NCBI GenBank assembly: GCA_963773945.1
Contig: CAVZDD010000003.1
Span: forward strand, 124,001-188,000
DNA length: 64,000 nucleotides
DNA from: JAKIWV01 sp963773945
Lineage (GTDB): Archaea > Thermoplasmatota > Thermoplasmata > Lutacidiplasmatales > UBA184
Direction of reading: 5' to 3'
Shown here: one piece after another, positions 15,319 to 24,900 of the stretch
Layout: the number at the start of each line of letters is the position of its first letter
Numbering within the stretch: position 1 is the stretch's first letter
Notes under the pieces: model-generated
Seen by the model: only the letters and a program-made list of their open reading frames with translations
What the model was told of the DNA's origin: nothing
Databases searched by the model: none
Position numbers and translations under genes: made by a program

Positions 15319-16644
15319 ATGGGACACACCCGTCTGGAGCCCATCGGGGGGCTCGCTGTGAGCCGCCCCGGACCATCCTCGGCTCCTTCCTGGCTCCCCG
15401 CCCGGATGCTTAACGGCCGTCGTGGGCCCTTTCGCTGGACAGCGTTCGTCCTCGCGGTGACCGCTTTCGGAGCGGCCATTCCCACTCCGCTGTACCCGGT
15501 CTACGAACATCACTTCCAGTTCACCGCGGGGGTGCTGGGACTGGTGTTCGCGGCCTATTCGCCGGGTGTCCTTCTCACGCTCTTCTTCGTCGCGCCGCGG
15601 GCCGAAGAGATCGGTCGGAAGAGGCTCTTGTCGCTCGGCATGGGTCTGACCGCTCTCGGCGCTCTCATCTTTGCCGTGGCCCCCGGCGTGGCCTGGTTGG
15701 CGCTGGGTCGGTTTCTCTCCGGATTGGCCGTGGGGGCGACGACCAGTGTTGCGACGGCCGCGATGAGCGACCTCGAACCCAACCATGACCCCCACCACGT
15801 GGCCCGCGTTGCGGTGGCCGCGAATTTCGGGGGCTTCGCAATCGGCGTGGCTCTCAGCGGACTCTTCGTACAGTATGGGCCACTCCCCACGGAGTTCGTC
15901 TACCTTCTGCCGATCCTCGCGGCAGCAGCGGGCTTGCTGGCAATCCGGGCCACGCCCGAGACCGCCCCCGAGATGGGTGCGCGCACCCCGTACCGTATCC
16001 AGCGGATTTCCGTCCTCCCGGAAGTACGGCGCCCGTTCTGGGTCGCGGCGGGCGGGATCGCGGCGTGTTATTCGATTTACGGATTCTTCGCCGCCCTCGT
16101 GCCATCGTATGTTCGTACCGTGCTAAGTGACCCGCACGCGTCGGCCGTCGGGGCGGTCGTCGCCTTGATGTTCGGCATGGCCGCTCTCACGCAACTCGCC
16201 ACGGCTCAGATCCGGGACCGACGAGCCCTGCTGGCGGGATTTCCGCTCATGCTCGTCACGCTCGTTGCATTGGTCGTCATCTTCCCCCTCGCGGACTGGA
16301 CATGGCTCGTCGGGGTCACGGCCCTGCTGGGCGTGGCCGTGGGACTCACGTTCATGGGAAGCATCACGCTCATCGACCGGGTGACCTCCGAAGACCAGCG
16401 GGGGGAGACCCTGGCCGGATTTTACGCGGTGGGCTATCTGGCCCTGGCCATCCCGACGATCGGCATCGCGGAGGCGTCGGTGCAGTTAGGCCTCACGAAC
16501 GCGGCCGTTCTCTTCGGCGCGGTACTTGCCGGCACGGTGGCCTGCCTCTATGTGGGCATCTATCGGACTCCAACGCCCCCCGGCGGCGGAGGCCGCCCAA
16601 GAGAATCCCGCCAGATTTCCACGGGGCCGATACCGCCCTCGTGA
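15319..16644 (+). CDS. Major facilitator superfamily transporter
   Basis: Up to 441 residues with about 12 hydrophobic helices. The loop after the second helix, APRAEEIGRKRLLSLG, is the MFS motif-A region, and NPHHVARVAV-like sequences mark the central part. Substrate unknown; drug or metabolite export is possible. The first 29 residues are low-complexity, so the true start may be the GTG at 15358 or the ATG at 15406 (MLNGRRGPFRW). Confidence 0.8.
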   Translation: MGHTRLEPIGGLAVSRPGPSSAPSWLPARMLNGRRGPFRWTAFVLAVTAFGAAIPTPLYPVYEHHFQFTAGVLGLVFAAYSPGVLLTLFFVAPRAEEIGRKRLLSLGMGLTALGALIFAVAPGVAWLALGRFLSGLAVGATTSVATAAMSDLEPNHDPHHVARVAVAANFGGFAIGVALSGLFVQYGPLPTEFVYLLPILAAAAGLLAIRATPETAPEMGARTPYRIQRISVLPEVRRPFWVAAGGIAACYSIYGFFAALVPSYVRTVLSDPHASAVGAVVALMFGMAALTQLATAQIRDRRALLAGFPLMLVTLVALVVIFPLADWTWLVGVTALLGVAVGLTFMGSITLIDRVTSEDQRGETLAGFYAVGYLALAIPTIGIAEASVQLGLTNAAVLFGAVLAGTVACLYVGIYRTPTPPGGGGRPRESRQISTGPIPPS

Positions 16645-16706
16645 CCCCACCGACCCCCGACGGTCGGTTCTAAGATTCCCCTGCACATCCCCGAACGGGC
16701 GGTTCC

Positions 16707-17243
16707 ATGGGACTCGGCATCTCGGAAATCACGTTCATCCTCGGCGCCATCAGTTCGGTCGCGGTCGTGGCGGGGGCGTTTTTCATCGTGCTTCAGCTTC
16801 GGCAGAACGCGAAGCTGATCCAGGCGACCTTGGAACAAAATCGAAACGACGCCGCATTCAGTATTCTGGAACGTTTGACCGCTGAATCCACGGCCCGCCG
16901 CCGGAAGCAGCTCCGCGACGTGGCGGAGCACCGGTCCAAGAACGGCTGGGAGGGCTACTACGGAAGCCTGGAGGATTTCGAGATCCGCAGTTTCGCGTAC
17001 CAATACGAGCTCATCGGCCAGTTCGTCCGTGAGGGGATCGTCGACGTCGACCTGGTCACCCACATGATGAGCTACGGGATCGTCAGCGATTGGCTCGCGT
17101 TCCGGCCGATCTCGGAGTACCTCGACTCCAAGTTCGGGGCGACGACGAGCCCCTGGATCCATTTTCAGTGGCTCGCTGAGAGGTGTCGCCAGCATCTGGA
17201 CTCCGAGGCGCACGAGGCCGAGACGCCAATCATCGGCGCTTGA
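16707..17243 (+). CDS. DUF4760-like membrane-anchored protein
   Basis: 178 residues. One N-terminal membrane segment (about 7-28, ITFILGAISSVAVVAGAFFI) is followed by QLRQNAKLIQATLEQNRNDA and a helical cytoplasmic domain ending FQWLAERCRQHL. The pattern fits the DUF4760 group, which has no known function. Its end lies 28 bp from the end of the convergent IleRS-like gene. Confidence 0.6.
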   Translation: MGLGISEITFILGAISSVAVVAGAFFIVLQLRQNAKLIQATLEQNRNDAAFSILERLTAESTARRRKQLRDVAEHRSKNGWEGYYGSLEDFEIRSFAYQYELIGQFVREGIVDVDLVTHMMSYGIVSDWLAFRPISEYLDSKFGATTSPWIHFQWLAERCRQHLDSEAHEAETPIIGA

Positions 17244-17271
17244 GCTCCTCCAAGACGACCCGAACCGGAGT

Positions 17272-20200
17272 TCATCCAGGGGCGACCGGGAAGGCGCCCT
17301 TCAGCATCTCCACTTCCCCCGGGGTCAGGAGACGCGGGTTGACGGGAACCCAAACGGCGGTTCCCGCGGCTTGGGCCCGGGTGTGAAGCTCCCGCAACAA
17401 CTTGAGCACCGGGGCCAGCGTATTCACGGTCACCAGGTACTCGAACCCTTCAAGCAGGACGGCGCTGACGTGTCCTTCGTCGAGAGCGCTCACGAAGAGC
17501 GTCTCGAGTGCCGCCACATCGCTCGGCTTGACCGAGTTCTGACGACCGACGTTCGACAGCCAGATCACCGTAACGTCCCGCGTCCCGATCCGTCGCCGGA
17601 GCCGGTCCGGGAACTCCCGCGTTACGCAGAGTCCCCGCTGTCCGGCGGACACCGCATCGAGGAATCGACCCCAGGCGGTATCCGTCGTGTCCTCGACCAG
17701 AAGCTCGATGCCCTGGTGAGTGAGAGCCGCCGGAGCGGATTCCGCGGGGGACGGCTCCACCGTGCCCGGCGGTCTCCAGGGCGGAAGCGGCGCCGCTTGA
17801 AGGCGGGGGGCCGGGGGAGCCGGCGGCGCCCCGGGAAGGGTGACCGGAGGCACGGTCGTAGGGGCCACCCGAGTCGTTGGTGGGCTGGGGGCAACGCTGG
17901 GGGGTGGGCTCCGTGCGACCGGTGCCGGCGGAGCTGGGGACTCGAGTACCTCCGGCTCGGGGAGAGGAGCTTCTTCCTCGAGGGGAGCCTCGGGCTCGGG
18001 GACCTCGACGCGGGGAGGGGGCCACACCCAGATCTGCTCGGGTGCCGCCCCCCCAAAGTGGCGCACGACCTCGCGCGCGAGATAGGGGCCAAAGCCGGGG
18101 ACCGCCACCAACTTTTCGTAAGGGGCGTGGGAGAGGGACTCGAAATCGGGGAAGCCGGCGTCCCAGGCCGCCGACAACTTGCTCAGACCTAGGTACGGAA
18201 CACCGACCGCCTGATCGAGTTGTTCCAGCGTGGAGTGGAGCGCGACCTCCCGGTTGCGCACCTCGTCGCTTAAGAAGTCCGTACCGGCATCTTCGATGGG
18301 CTCGAAGCGGCGGACCTTGCGGGCTCTTCGTCCGAGCCGACGCGTGGCGTGGACCTTATGCCGTCGGGCCGGCCGTGGGAGCCCCGGAACCCAGACCCGC
18401 CATCGCGTGCCGATCGTCGTTCGCCCGTGGGTACTCTCCCCGGGGATGAACCGAGTCCCGGTGGCCAAGGCCTCGAACTTGGCTACCCGCAACGACTGGG
18501 CGATCACGACGGAGTGGCTCCGGAGCTCATCCTCGAGCGTCGGCGGGGCTTCGACCCAGACCTCCGTGATGTTCGCGCCCGGCGGAGCGTGACCCAACCG
18601 GCGTCGGACGGACCGCAGCACACGATAGGCATCGGGTCCGAGCCCGAGCATCAGGTCGAGGGTCGCGGAATCGGTCCCCGCGGGGAGTTTGAGATAGATC
18701 TCCCCCTTGGGGACAGGGAGCACCATCATCCCCGGAGGCAGTGAATCGACGAGCTCGACCATCGAGGGTAACAACTGCACCGGGCTTCCATCCAGCACGA
18801 CGTTGAGCGTCTGGTTCCGCAGGCCTTCTTTGACGCGCTTTCCGGGCATCTGAGATACGAGCGTGGCGATTCGTCCGGCACTGGCCCGGTAGACTCGCTG
18901 CAGTTCGGCCATGTTGGGCTCGACTCGGATCAGCCGTCCTTCCCATGGTTGGGCCGGTGAGGCGACTTCGATCGAGGCCGCCGGCAAGACGCGCGTCAGG
19001 ACGGGGAGCAGCCCGCGCAACTCCGTGGCCACCCCCTCATCTCGGGCATTGACGATCAGGCTCGCCCATCGGGTGGCCCGGGGCAACGACAGCCGGCGCC
19101 GGGCGTGCTCCACGGCGAGCGCGATCGGCGCGACGCGGTCGAGCAGCTTCTCCGAAGTCGGGTCGAGGAGGCTCTGTCGGACCGGCGCGAGCGGGGATTC
19201 GAAGAGGCTTCGCGCATCGTCCCGGCAGCTTCGGTGAATCGCCTCCATCGTGAAGGGGGCGAACGGCGCCCACAGCTCCGCCAAGCCGACTACTACGTAG
19301 AGCAGAACCCGGTACGCTGCCACCTTGCCGGAGGTCTGGCCCACTTCGTCGAGCCGGCTCCGCACGATCAGGAGGTAGCGCTCCCGGAGGTCTTGCTCGG
19401 CGAACCGAGTGACGCGGTCCAAGGTCGGGGCGAACCGGCCGGCGGCCAGGCCGGCCAACGAGTCCGCTCGAAGTCTCTCGAAACGGGAGACGAACGCCCG
19501 GTCTTCCTCGGGGAGCGAATCGCGGACCCGAGCGATCGATTGGTCGCCGGGGGGCAGAGGTTCGCGGGTAAGCGCGTTGGAGAGTTGGTACGCCACCGCC
19601 CAGAACCTTCGGAGTTGGCGCACCTCCTCGACGATCACAGCCGGAAGCGGGGACGCGGCGCGGCGCCGCGCCGTCATCCGTACGAGGGCGCAGCGCACCG
19701 CGTCGATCGGCGCCTCCGGGTCGTACCGGACCGAATCCTCGTCCACGGAGCCGGTCGGGAGCAGCGCAACGTGGGTGTCGGCCGGGCGGGCCGACGCGGC
19801 GAATTGGGCGACCAGGTGGGTGAGCAGGAGCGGTCCCCGGCGTTGCTCGGGAAGGTAGAGCCCCACGCCGTTGTCGGACGGGAAGGGATTCATCCGGGCC
19901 CACCGGTAGAGCGCCTCCGCAAGGACCGGAAGCAGCGGACGCCGGACTTCGGTACGGAAACCCCCGCACGAGCACTTGGGGCCGGTGCCGGCCGGCGCGA
20001 GTCGCGAGCAGTGACTGCATTCCTGGAGCGCCGGAAACGCGGGGTCTTGCGTGATCTGCGTGTCACTCGCCGGCCAGGGCACCACCTCCGAGGCAAGCGG
20101 CAGCGGCTCCCCCGGCAAGAGCCGCTTGAACAGGTAGAGCGTCTCCGCATCGATCCGGTCCGGCTCGAGACGCCACGCCCGACCCGGTCTCCAGAAAAGG

Positions 20201-21318
20201 CCGCTTCCGCAATCGCCGCATCGGGGGACGCCGTGGCGGACCCGAAGCTGGGCGAAGATGACCGCGCTATCGGTGAGGTCTCGGAGGATGAATGCCTCGG
20301 CCGTATCCACCGGAAGCCCGAGATACTTGTGGGCCGAATGCCCTTCGAGCAGTCCGCTGGCGGAGATGACGGGCCAACCGGGAATCTCGAGCGTTTCCGC
20401 GATCCGGGCGTCCGACGCCCCGTGCGCCGGGGTCAAAGTCACGATGCCGGTCCCGCTATCCCCCACCTCGGTCGACCCGTGGAGCAGGCCGCCCGGACTC
20501 AGCAGGGAGTGCAACGGTGGATACTCCGCGGCCAATGGATGGGCGTAGGACTTTCCCTCCCACGAGGCACCGGGGTGCTCTTCCAACACTTCGATCTCGG
20601 AATCTGGTATCCACGCCCGCAGCCGCTCCAAACTCGACTTGCTGGTCAGCACCCGCTCTTCGACGCCCCGTCGGGTGAACTTGGCAATCACGTAGGGCAG
20701 CTTGGGATTGAACAGAACCGCCGTCGTCCCTAGGAGCTTCCACGCCGAATCCGTCCATACGAGGGCGTCGACCCGGGGTTCGGTGTCACGGAGCGGGAAT
20801 CGCAACAGGTACGCCGGGCCTTCCTCGTCGACGTAGACCAGCGACGCGGGACCCTTGGGTTGCCGGCATCGGGGACACCACCGGAGCGGGCCCTCTTTCG
20901 CCACCAGCACATTGGTCTCGGCGAGACGTCCCAGCATCGCATCGACCGTTGCCGTTAGCTCGGGTCGGACCAGCGCTTCCATGGCCCCGCGCCCAAACCA
21001 GAGTCCGAGGCTCTCCCATTGCGCCGCCGCCGTCGGGGGCACGGTCTCGCCGGGCCGGGCCCCGAACAGCAGAGGGCCGGTAGCTGTACGCTCCAACAGG
21101 AGTTGGGCGCGGGTCGCCACGTCGGCGAGAAGTCCGCGCTGAATCAGGGCAAGTGGGATCTCCCCGGTCGGTGGCAACTCGCCGATGGAGAGGTGGGTTG
21201 GGGGTCCTCCGCGGTCGGGACGGTCAGTGGGACCCGGGGGCAGTCCGCGGCCCGACCACAGCTCCCGCGCCTCGGCTTCTACCGCACGGGAATCTAGAGT
21301 GGTGGCCAACGCGCGCAA
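17272..21318 (-). CDS. Inactive-looking IleRS paralogue fused to HhH and DUF835-like domains
   Basis: 1348 residues. About 1-950 align by eye with isoleucyl-tRNA synthetase: an editing-domain segment near 185-210 (DALVWTDSAWKLLGTTAVLF) with GTGIVTLTPAHG near 290. Zinc-like CxxC pairs lie near 148, 367 and 434. An anticodon-binding helix region spans 540-700 (ERYLLIVRSRLDE, LWAPFAPFTMEAIH), and an IleRS-like C-terminal part starts VEPNMAELQRVY. The catalytic motifs are gone: where HIGH should be, the sequence is GELPPTGEIPLAL, and no KMSKS precedes DAVRCALVRM. A basic linker (about 970-1010), a helix-hairpin-helix unit (about 1040-1090, VPGFGPYLAREVV), a 110-residue Pro-rich linker and a C-terminal domain resembling DUF835 (about 1200-1348) follow. 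The start is TTG at 21318 or 21309; no ATG or GTG is available. It is probably regulatory rather than tRNA-charging. Confidence 0.8.
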   Translation of the reverse strand: MRALATTLDSRAVEAEARELWSGRGLPPGPTDRPDRGGPPTHLSIGELPPTGEIPLALIQRGLLADVATRAQLLLERTATGPLLFGARPGETVPPTAAAQWESLGLWFGRGAMEALVRPELTATVDAMLGRLAETNVLVAKEGPLRWCPRCRQPKGPASLVYVDEEGPAYLLRFPLRDTEPRVDALVWTDSAWKLLGTTAVLFNPKLPYVIAKFTRRGVEERVLTSKSSLERLRAWIPDSEIEVLEEHPGASWEGKSYAHPLAAEYPPLHSLLSPGGLLHGSTEVGDSGTGIVTLTPAHGASDARIAETLEIPGWPVISASGLLEGHSAHKYLGLPVDTAEAFILRDLTDSAVIFAQLRVRHGVPRCGDCGSGLFWRPGRAWRLEPDRIDAETLYLFKRLLPGEPLPLASEVVPWPASDTQITQDPAFPALQECSHCSRLAPAGTGPKCSCGGFRTEVRRPLLPVLAEALYRWARMNPFPSDNGVGLYLPEQRRGPLLLTHLVAQFAASARPADTHVALLPTGSVDEDSVRYDPEAPIDAVRCALVRMTARRRAASPLPAVIVEEVRQLRRFWAVAYQLSNALTREPLPPGDQSIARVRDSLPEEDRAFVSRFERLRADSLAGLAAGRFAPTLDRVTRFAEQDLRERYLLIVRSRLDEVGQTSGKVAAYRVLLYVVVGLAELWAPFAPFTMEAIHRSCRDDARSLFESPLAPVRQSLLDPTSEKLLDRVAPIALAVEHARRRLSLPRATRWASLIVNARDEGVATELRGLLPVLTRVLPAASIEVASPAQPWEGRLIRVEPNMAELQRVYRASAGRIATLVSQMPGKRVKEGLRNQTLNVVLDGSPVQLLPSMVELVDSLPPGMMVLPVPKGEIYLKLPAGTDSATLDLMLGLGPDAYRVLRSVRRRLGHAPPGANITEVWVEAPPTLEDELRSHSVVIAQSLRVAKFEALATGTRFIPGESTHGRTTIGTRWRVWVPGLPRPARRHKVHATRRLGRRARKVRRFEPIEDAGTDFLSDEVRNREVALHSTLEQLDQAVGVPYLGLSKLSAAWDAGFPDFESLSHAPYEKLVAVPGFGPYLAREVVRHFGGAAPEQIWVWPPPRVEVPEPEAPLEEEAPLPEPEVLESPAPPAPVARSPPPSVAPSPPTTRVAPTTVPPVTLPGAPPAPPAPRLQAAPLPPWRPPGTVEPSPAESAPAALTHQGIELLVEDTTDTAWGRFLDAVSAGQRGLCVTREFPDRLRRRIGTRDVTVIWLSNVGRQNSVKPSDVAALETLFVSALDEGHVSAVLLEGFEYLVTVNTLAPVLKLLRELHTRAQAAGTAVWVPVNPRLLTPGEVEMLKGAFPVAPG

Positions 21319-21468
21319 CGTATGCCCCCGGACTTCCCGGGATTCTCCGGCGAGAATGATGCGCAGTCGCGTACCTTAAGGATTGCTGGCATGGGTCGAA
21401 GCCCCCGAGGCCCGGTTCACCGACAACTCTTATCAAGCGCGGCGCGTCCGCCGCCGAGGGGAAAGCAG

Positions 21469-21855
21469 ATGGCCTGGACGACGGCGGAGGTCCGCGAGCT
21501 CAAAGAAGGACGTTACGTCCTCATCGACGACGAACCGTGCCGCATCCTCTCAATCCAGATGTCCAAACCAGGGAAGCATGGCGAAGCGAAGGCCCGGATC
21601 GACGCGAGGGGAATCTTCGACGGCTCGAAACGCAGCGTGGTTTTTCCGGTCACGCACAAGGTTCAAATTCCGATGATCGGGAAACACCAGGCCCAGATCC
21701 TCTCTCTCACGGAAGCCGAAGTCCAGTTGATGGACCTCGAGACGTACGAGACGTTCTCGCTCACTCTCGAACCCGAACTCAAGGGAACGCTGACCCCGGG
21801 GACGGAGGTCCAGTACCTCGACGCGATGGGCCGGCGCCGCATCACACGCCCGTGA
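21469..21855 (+). CDS. eif5a: Translation initiation factor aIF5A
   Basis: Hypusine-containing elongation and termination factor. It has 128 residues from the ATG at 21469. The hypusine loop is MSKPGKHGEAKARI with the modified Lys before HG; the C-terminal OB domain has VQLMDLETYETF. A longer upstream open frame is discarded because family members begin near this ATG. CTTATCAA about 38 nt upstream may be the TATA box. The gene sits between the IleRS-like gene (divergent) and the repeat protein (same strand). Confidence 0.95.
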   Translation: MAWTTAEVRELKEGRYVLIDDEPCRILSIQMSKPGKHGEAKARIDARGIFDGSKRSVVFPVTHKVQIPMIGKHQAQILSLTEAEVQLMDLETYETFSLTLEPELKGTLTPGTEVQYLDAMGRRRITRP

Positions 21856-21895
21856 GCCGTCGACCGATTCTTCTATCGGTCCGCCGGGGTCTGAC

Positions 21896-21903
21896 TTTAT
21901 AAA
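21896..21903 (+). promoter_or_regulatory. TATA box of the giant repeat-protein gene
   Basis: TTTATAAA lies 40 bp after aIF5A. Its centre is 25-26 nt before the GTG at 21925, matching a leaderless start there. Confidence 0.65.
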
Positions 21904-21924
21904 GCGGACCGGCCATCATTTTCG

Positions 21925-24900
21925 GTGCGGGGTACCTCAGCCGGCTGGCAAGGCCTCGCATCGCTTGGGGGATGGGGAATCGGCATGGCGGGACTCGGCT
22001 CGCTCTCATCTTCCCGGCTGACGAAGCTGCTCCAGGAAAAAGCCGAGCTGCTCAAGAAGAAGCGCGAGACCGCAGAAGCGCTCTTGAACGAGATCGAAAC
22101 CCGGACCCAGCTCCTGGCCGCGGTCGGGGTCACCCTCCCCGACTTCGCGGAGAAGATTCCTCCCCTCCGCGACCTGCAACACAAGGCCGACTGGGAGGCC
22201 CTCGAGACCCAGGCCAGGGCTGTCCTGGCCTCAATGGAGCAGGAGGCTCGCGGACCGGTCGAGGAACAGCAAGCCGCGCTGGCTCGACGGGCAGACCGGC
22301 TCGCCGTCCTGGGCAATCCTCTGCCTCCTGAGGCGCGGGTGCTGCTGGATGAAGTGGGCCCCAAAATCCGGGAGGGAGCGTGGCGGGAAGCGTTCGAACG
22401 ACTCGCCGCCATCGATGAGACACTGGCGGGACTCGAGAAGACGTACGAGAGCAATCTTTCGCAGCGCGTCCTGGCTTTCGTCCAATGGGCCGGTGGCGGC
22501 GACGTCGTTCCCCCCGTCTTGGAAACGGAGATCCAGCCCGTTCTGGGCGATTTGAAAGGCGCCGACCCCGAGCCTGCGCAAAAGCAGCTACGACAGATCC
22601 TGGAACGGGAATTTCCCAACGCCGCGGAGCGACGCACGTCCATCCGCGACGAGGCGGAACGGGCGATACCGGCTGCTCGCGATCTCGGCGCTTCCACGGG
22701 AGGCCTCGAAGCGGCCGTCGAAGCGGACAAGCGCGCCTTCCTCCTGGATTGGCCCCAGAGCGTCGCGCAGGTCGAACAGGCCATCGAGGGCCTGCAGACC
22801 GTCCTTCGAGACCGCGTGTCGTCCACGATCGGGTCGCTACGAGATACGCTCGAGGCCCTGCGCGCCCAGGGGGTCGACCCCAACGAGGCCCTCGCTTCCC
22901 TCGAGCAGATCACCGCCCAGCTGAGCACGGCGAAGACGTACGATTTGCCCGGACTTGTCGCCACGGCCCGGGAGGCGGCGGAGGGACCGGTCGTCGCCGT
23001 CGTCGCGGGCGTGCTGGACGAGGTGCGTCCGAGGCTGGTCGAGGCCCGACGGCTCGGGCGCGACCCGAGCGACGTTTTCGCCGCGATGAACCGGGCCCGA
23101 GAGGCGCTCCGGCTACGAATCTATGGAGAGGCGATCGCCGCAAGCCAAGAGGCGCTCGAGCGGGTCATCCACCTCATCGAGGATGTCGAGGGAGTCCGCT
23201 CGGAAGCAGATTCCATGCGCGACATGCTGACACGACTGGGGAAGAACGGATTCGCTTCCGCTCCGTTCGAGGCGCACGTTACTCGGGCGCTCCAGCTACT
23301 CGACCAGGGCGACCTGACCGGCGCCCGTCGGCTGTTGCAAGAGACGATCTCGTCCCTGGGTCGAGACGCGGTGACACACTTCGAAGGACGATTGGCTACG
23401 GTGACCCAGTCGCTCGCGATCGCGCGGGAACGGGGGTTCTTGCCTCGGAACCTCGAAGCGGTCGAACATCAGCTCCGCACTTCCCTCGACGCCGGCCGCC
23501 TCGCGGAGGTCGGCGCCCAGCTCGGTCGGATCGACGCTGATCTGCGCGCCGCGGCGGCGCCCTACATGGCGCGTCGGCTCGAGGAGATGGAGAAGGGACT
23601 CGCGGAGATCCCCGAAGAGCAGGCGGTGACGCCCGTGCGTTCCTCGATGGCGGACGCCGATGTGAATCTACGGGTCAAGGAGGACTTGGCCACGTCTCTC
23701 GAAGGCCTTCGGCGGGCGGAACGCGAGTTCTCGGCCGTCTTCGCCGCGCGAGCCTCGTCCCTGGTGGAAGCCCTCGCGCAGGAACGTCGGGTCCTCGAAC
23801 AGATGGGGGGCACGGGCGACGAGATCCAGCGCGAGATCGATGAGGTCGAGCAGATCTTCAACATGGGCGACTTCGTCAAGGCCTCCAAGGCCGCCCAGGA
23901 GATCCGGACCCGGACGCTCCAGCAGCAGCTGATTCGCAGCGAAGAGGCGGTTTCCCACGCGAAACTCGCCTTGATCGAACTCGAAACGATGGGCCTGGAG
24001 GTCGGCGCACTTCGAACAGACCTCGAACAGGCTCAGGAAGCCGCCAGGACGTCAAAGCACGCCGAGGCGTACAAACTGGCTGAGGCGACGGCGTCGACCG
24101 GCCGGAAGCTCAAGGTCGAGGCGCAGGAGATCCTGGACCTACTGTCCGAAACCGCCGAGCAGTACTTGGGGCTGACCAAGCAGGGCCAATCCCTGGAGGC
24201 GTACCGCAACTCAATCCAAGAGGCGAAGCAGGCGTACCAGGCACTCGACTTCGCGCGAGCTCGGGCGGTGCTTGCCCAACTCCGGGAGGAACTCCAGAGT
24301 GCCGGACTCCGCACGGAGACGGCGCGGCTCCTGGCCGAGGCGAAGATGGTCGCCGAGGATGGCCGCCGACTCTCCGTTCCGCTGGACGCGGCCACCGAAC
24401 GCCTCACACACGTCGAGCAGCTCGTCGAGGAAGGTCACTTGCGAGAAGCGGCGACCGAGGCCCGAGCCGTCCACGGGGAGCTCATCTCCCTCGTTCGTCC
24501 GGTGCTAGAAGAGAACCTTCGGGGGGTCGAGAGCGACACCGACACGGCCCGAGGCATCGGCCTCGACGTGGCGTCGGTCGCGGCCACGCTCAGCGAGGCT
24601 CGTCGGCGGCTCAGCCAGCCGGTTCCGACAGGAGTCGCCCCACTCATCGAGAGCGCCCGGTCCCAGTTCTTCGAGAGTCGGGGTTTCCTCGAGCACTCCG
24701 ACCGGGCCATGCGACGGGCCACGGACGCCCTGAACCAGGCCGAGTTGGTCCGAGTGGACGTCGCCCAGCCCCGGGACCGACTCCGCAAGGTGCAGGAACA
24801 CATCGCCCAACGAGAATATCCCCGCGCGATCGAGCAGGCGTCGTCGCTCGAGCGCGAACTGACCCAGGCGACCTTCCAGCAGGTTTCGAAGTCTCTGGCC

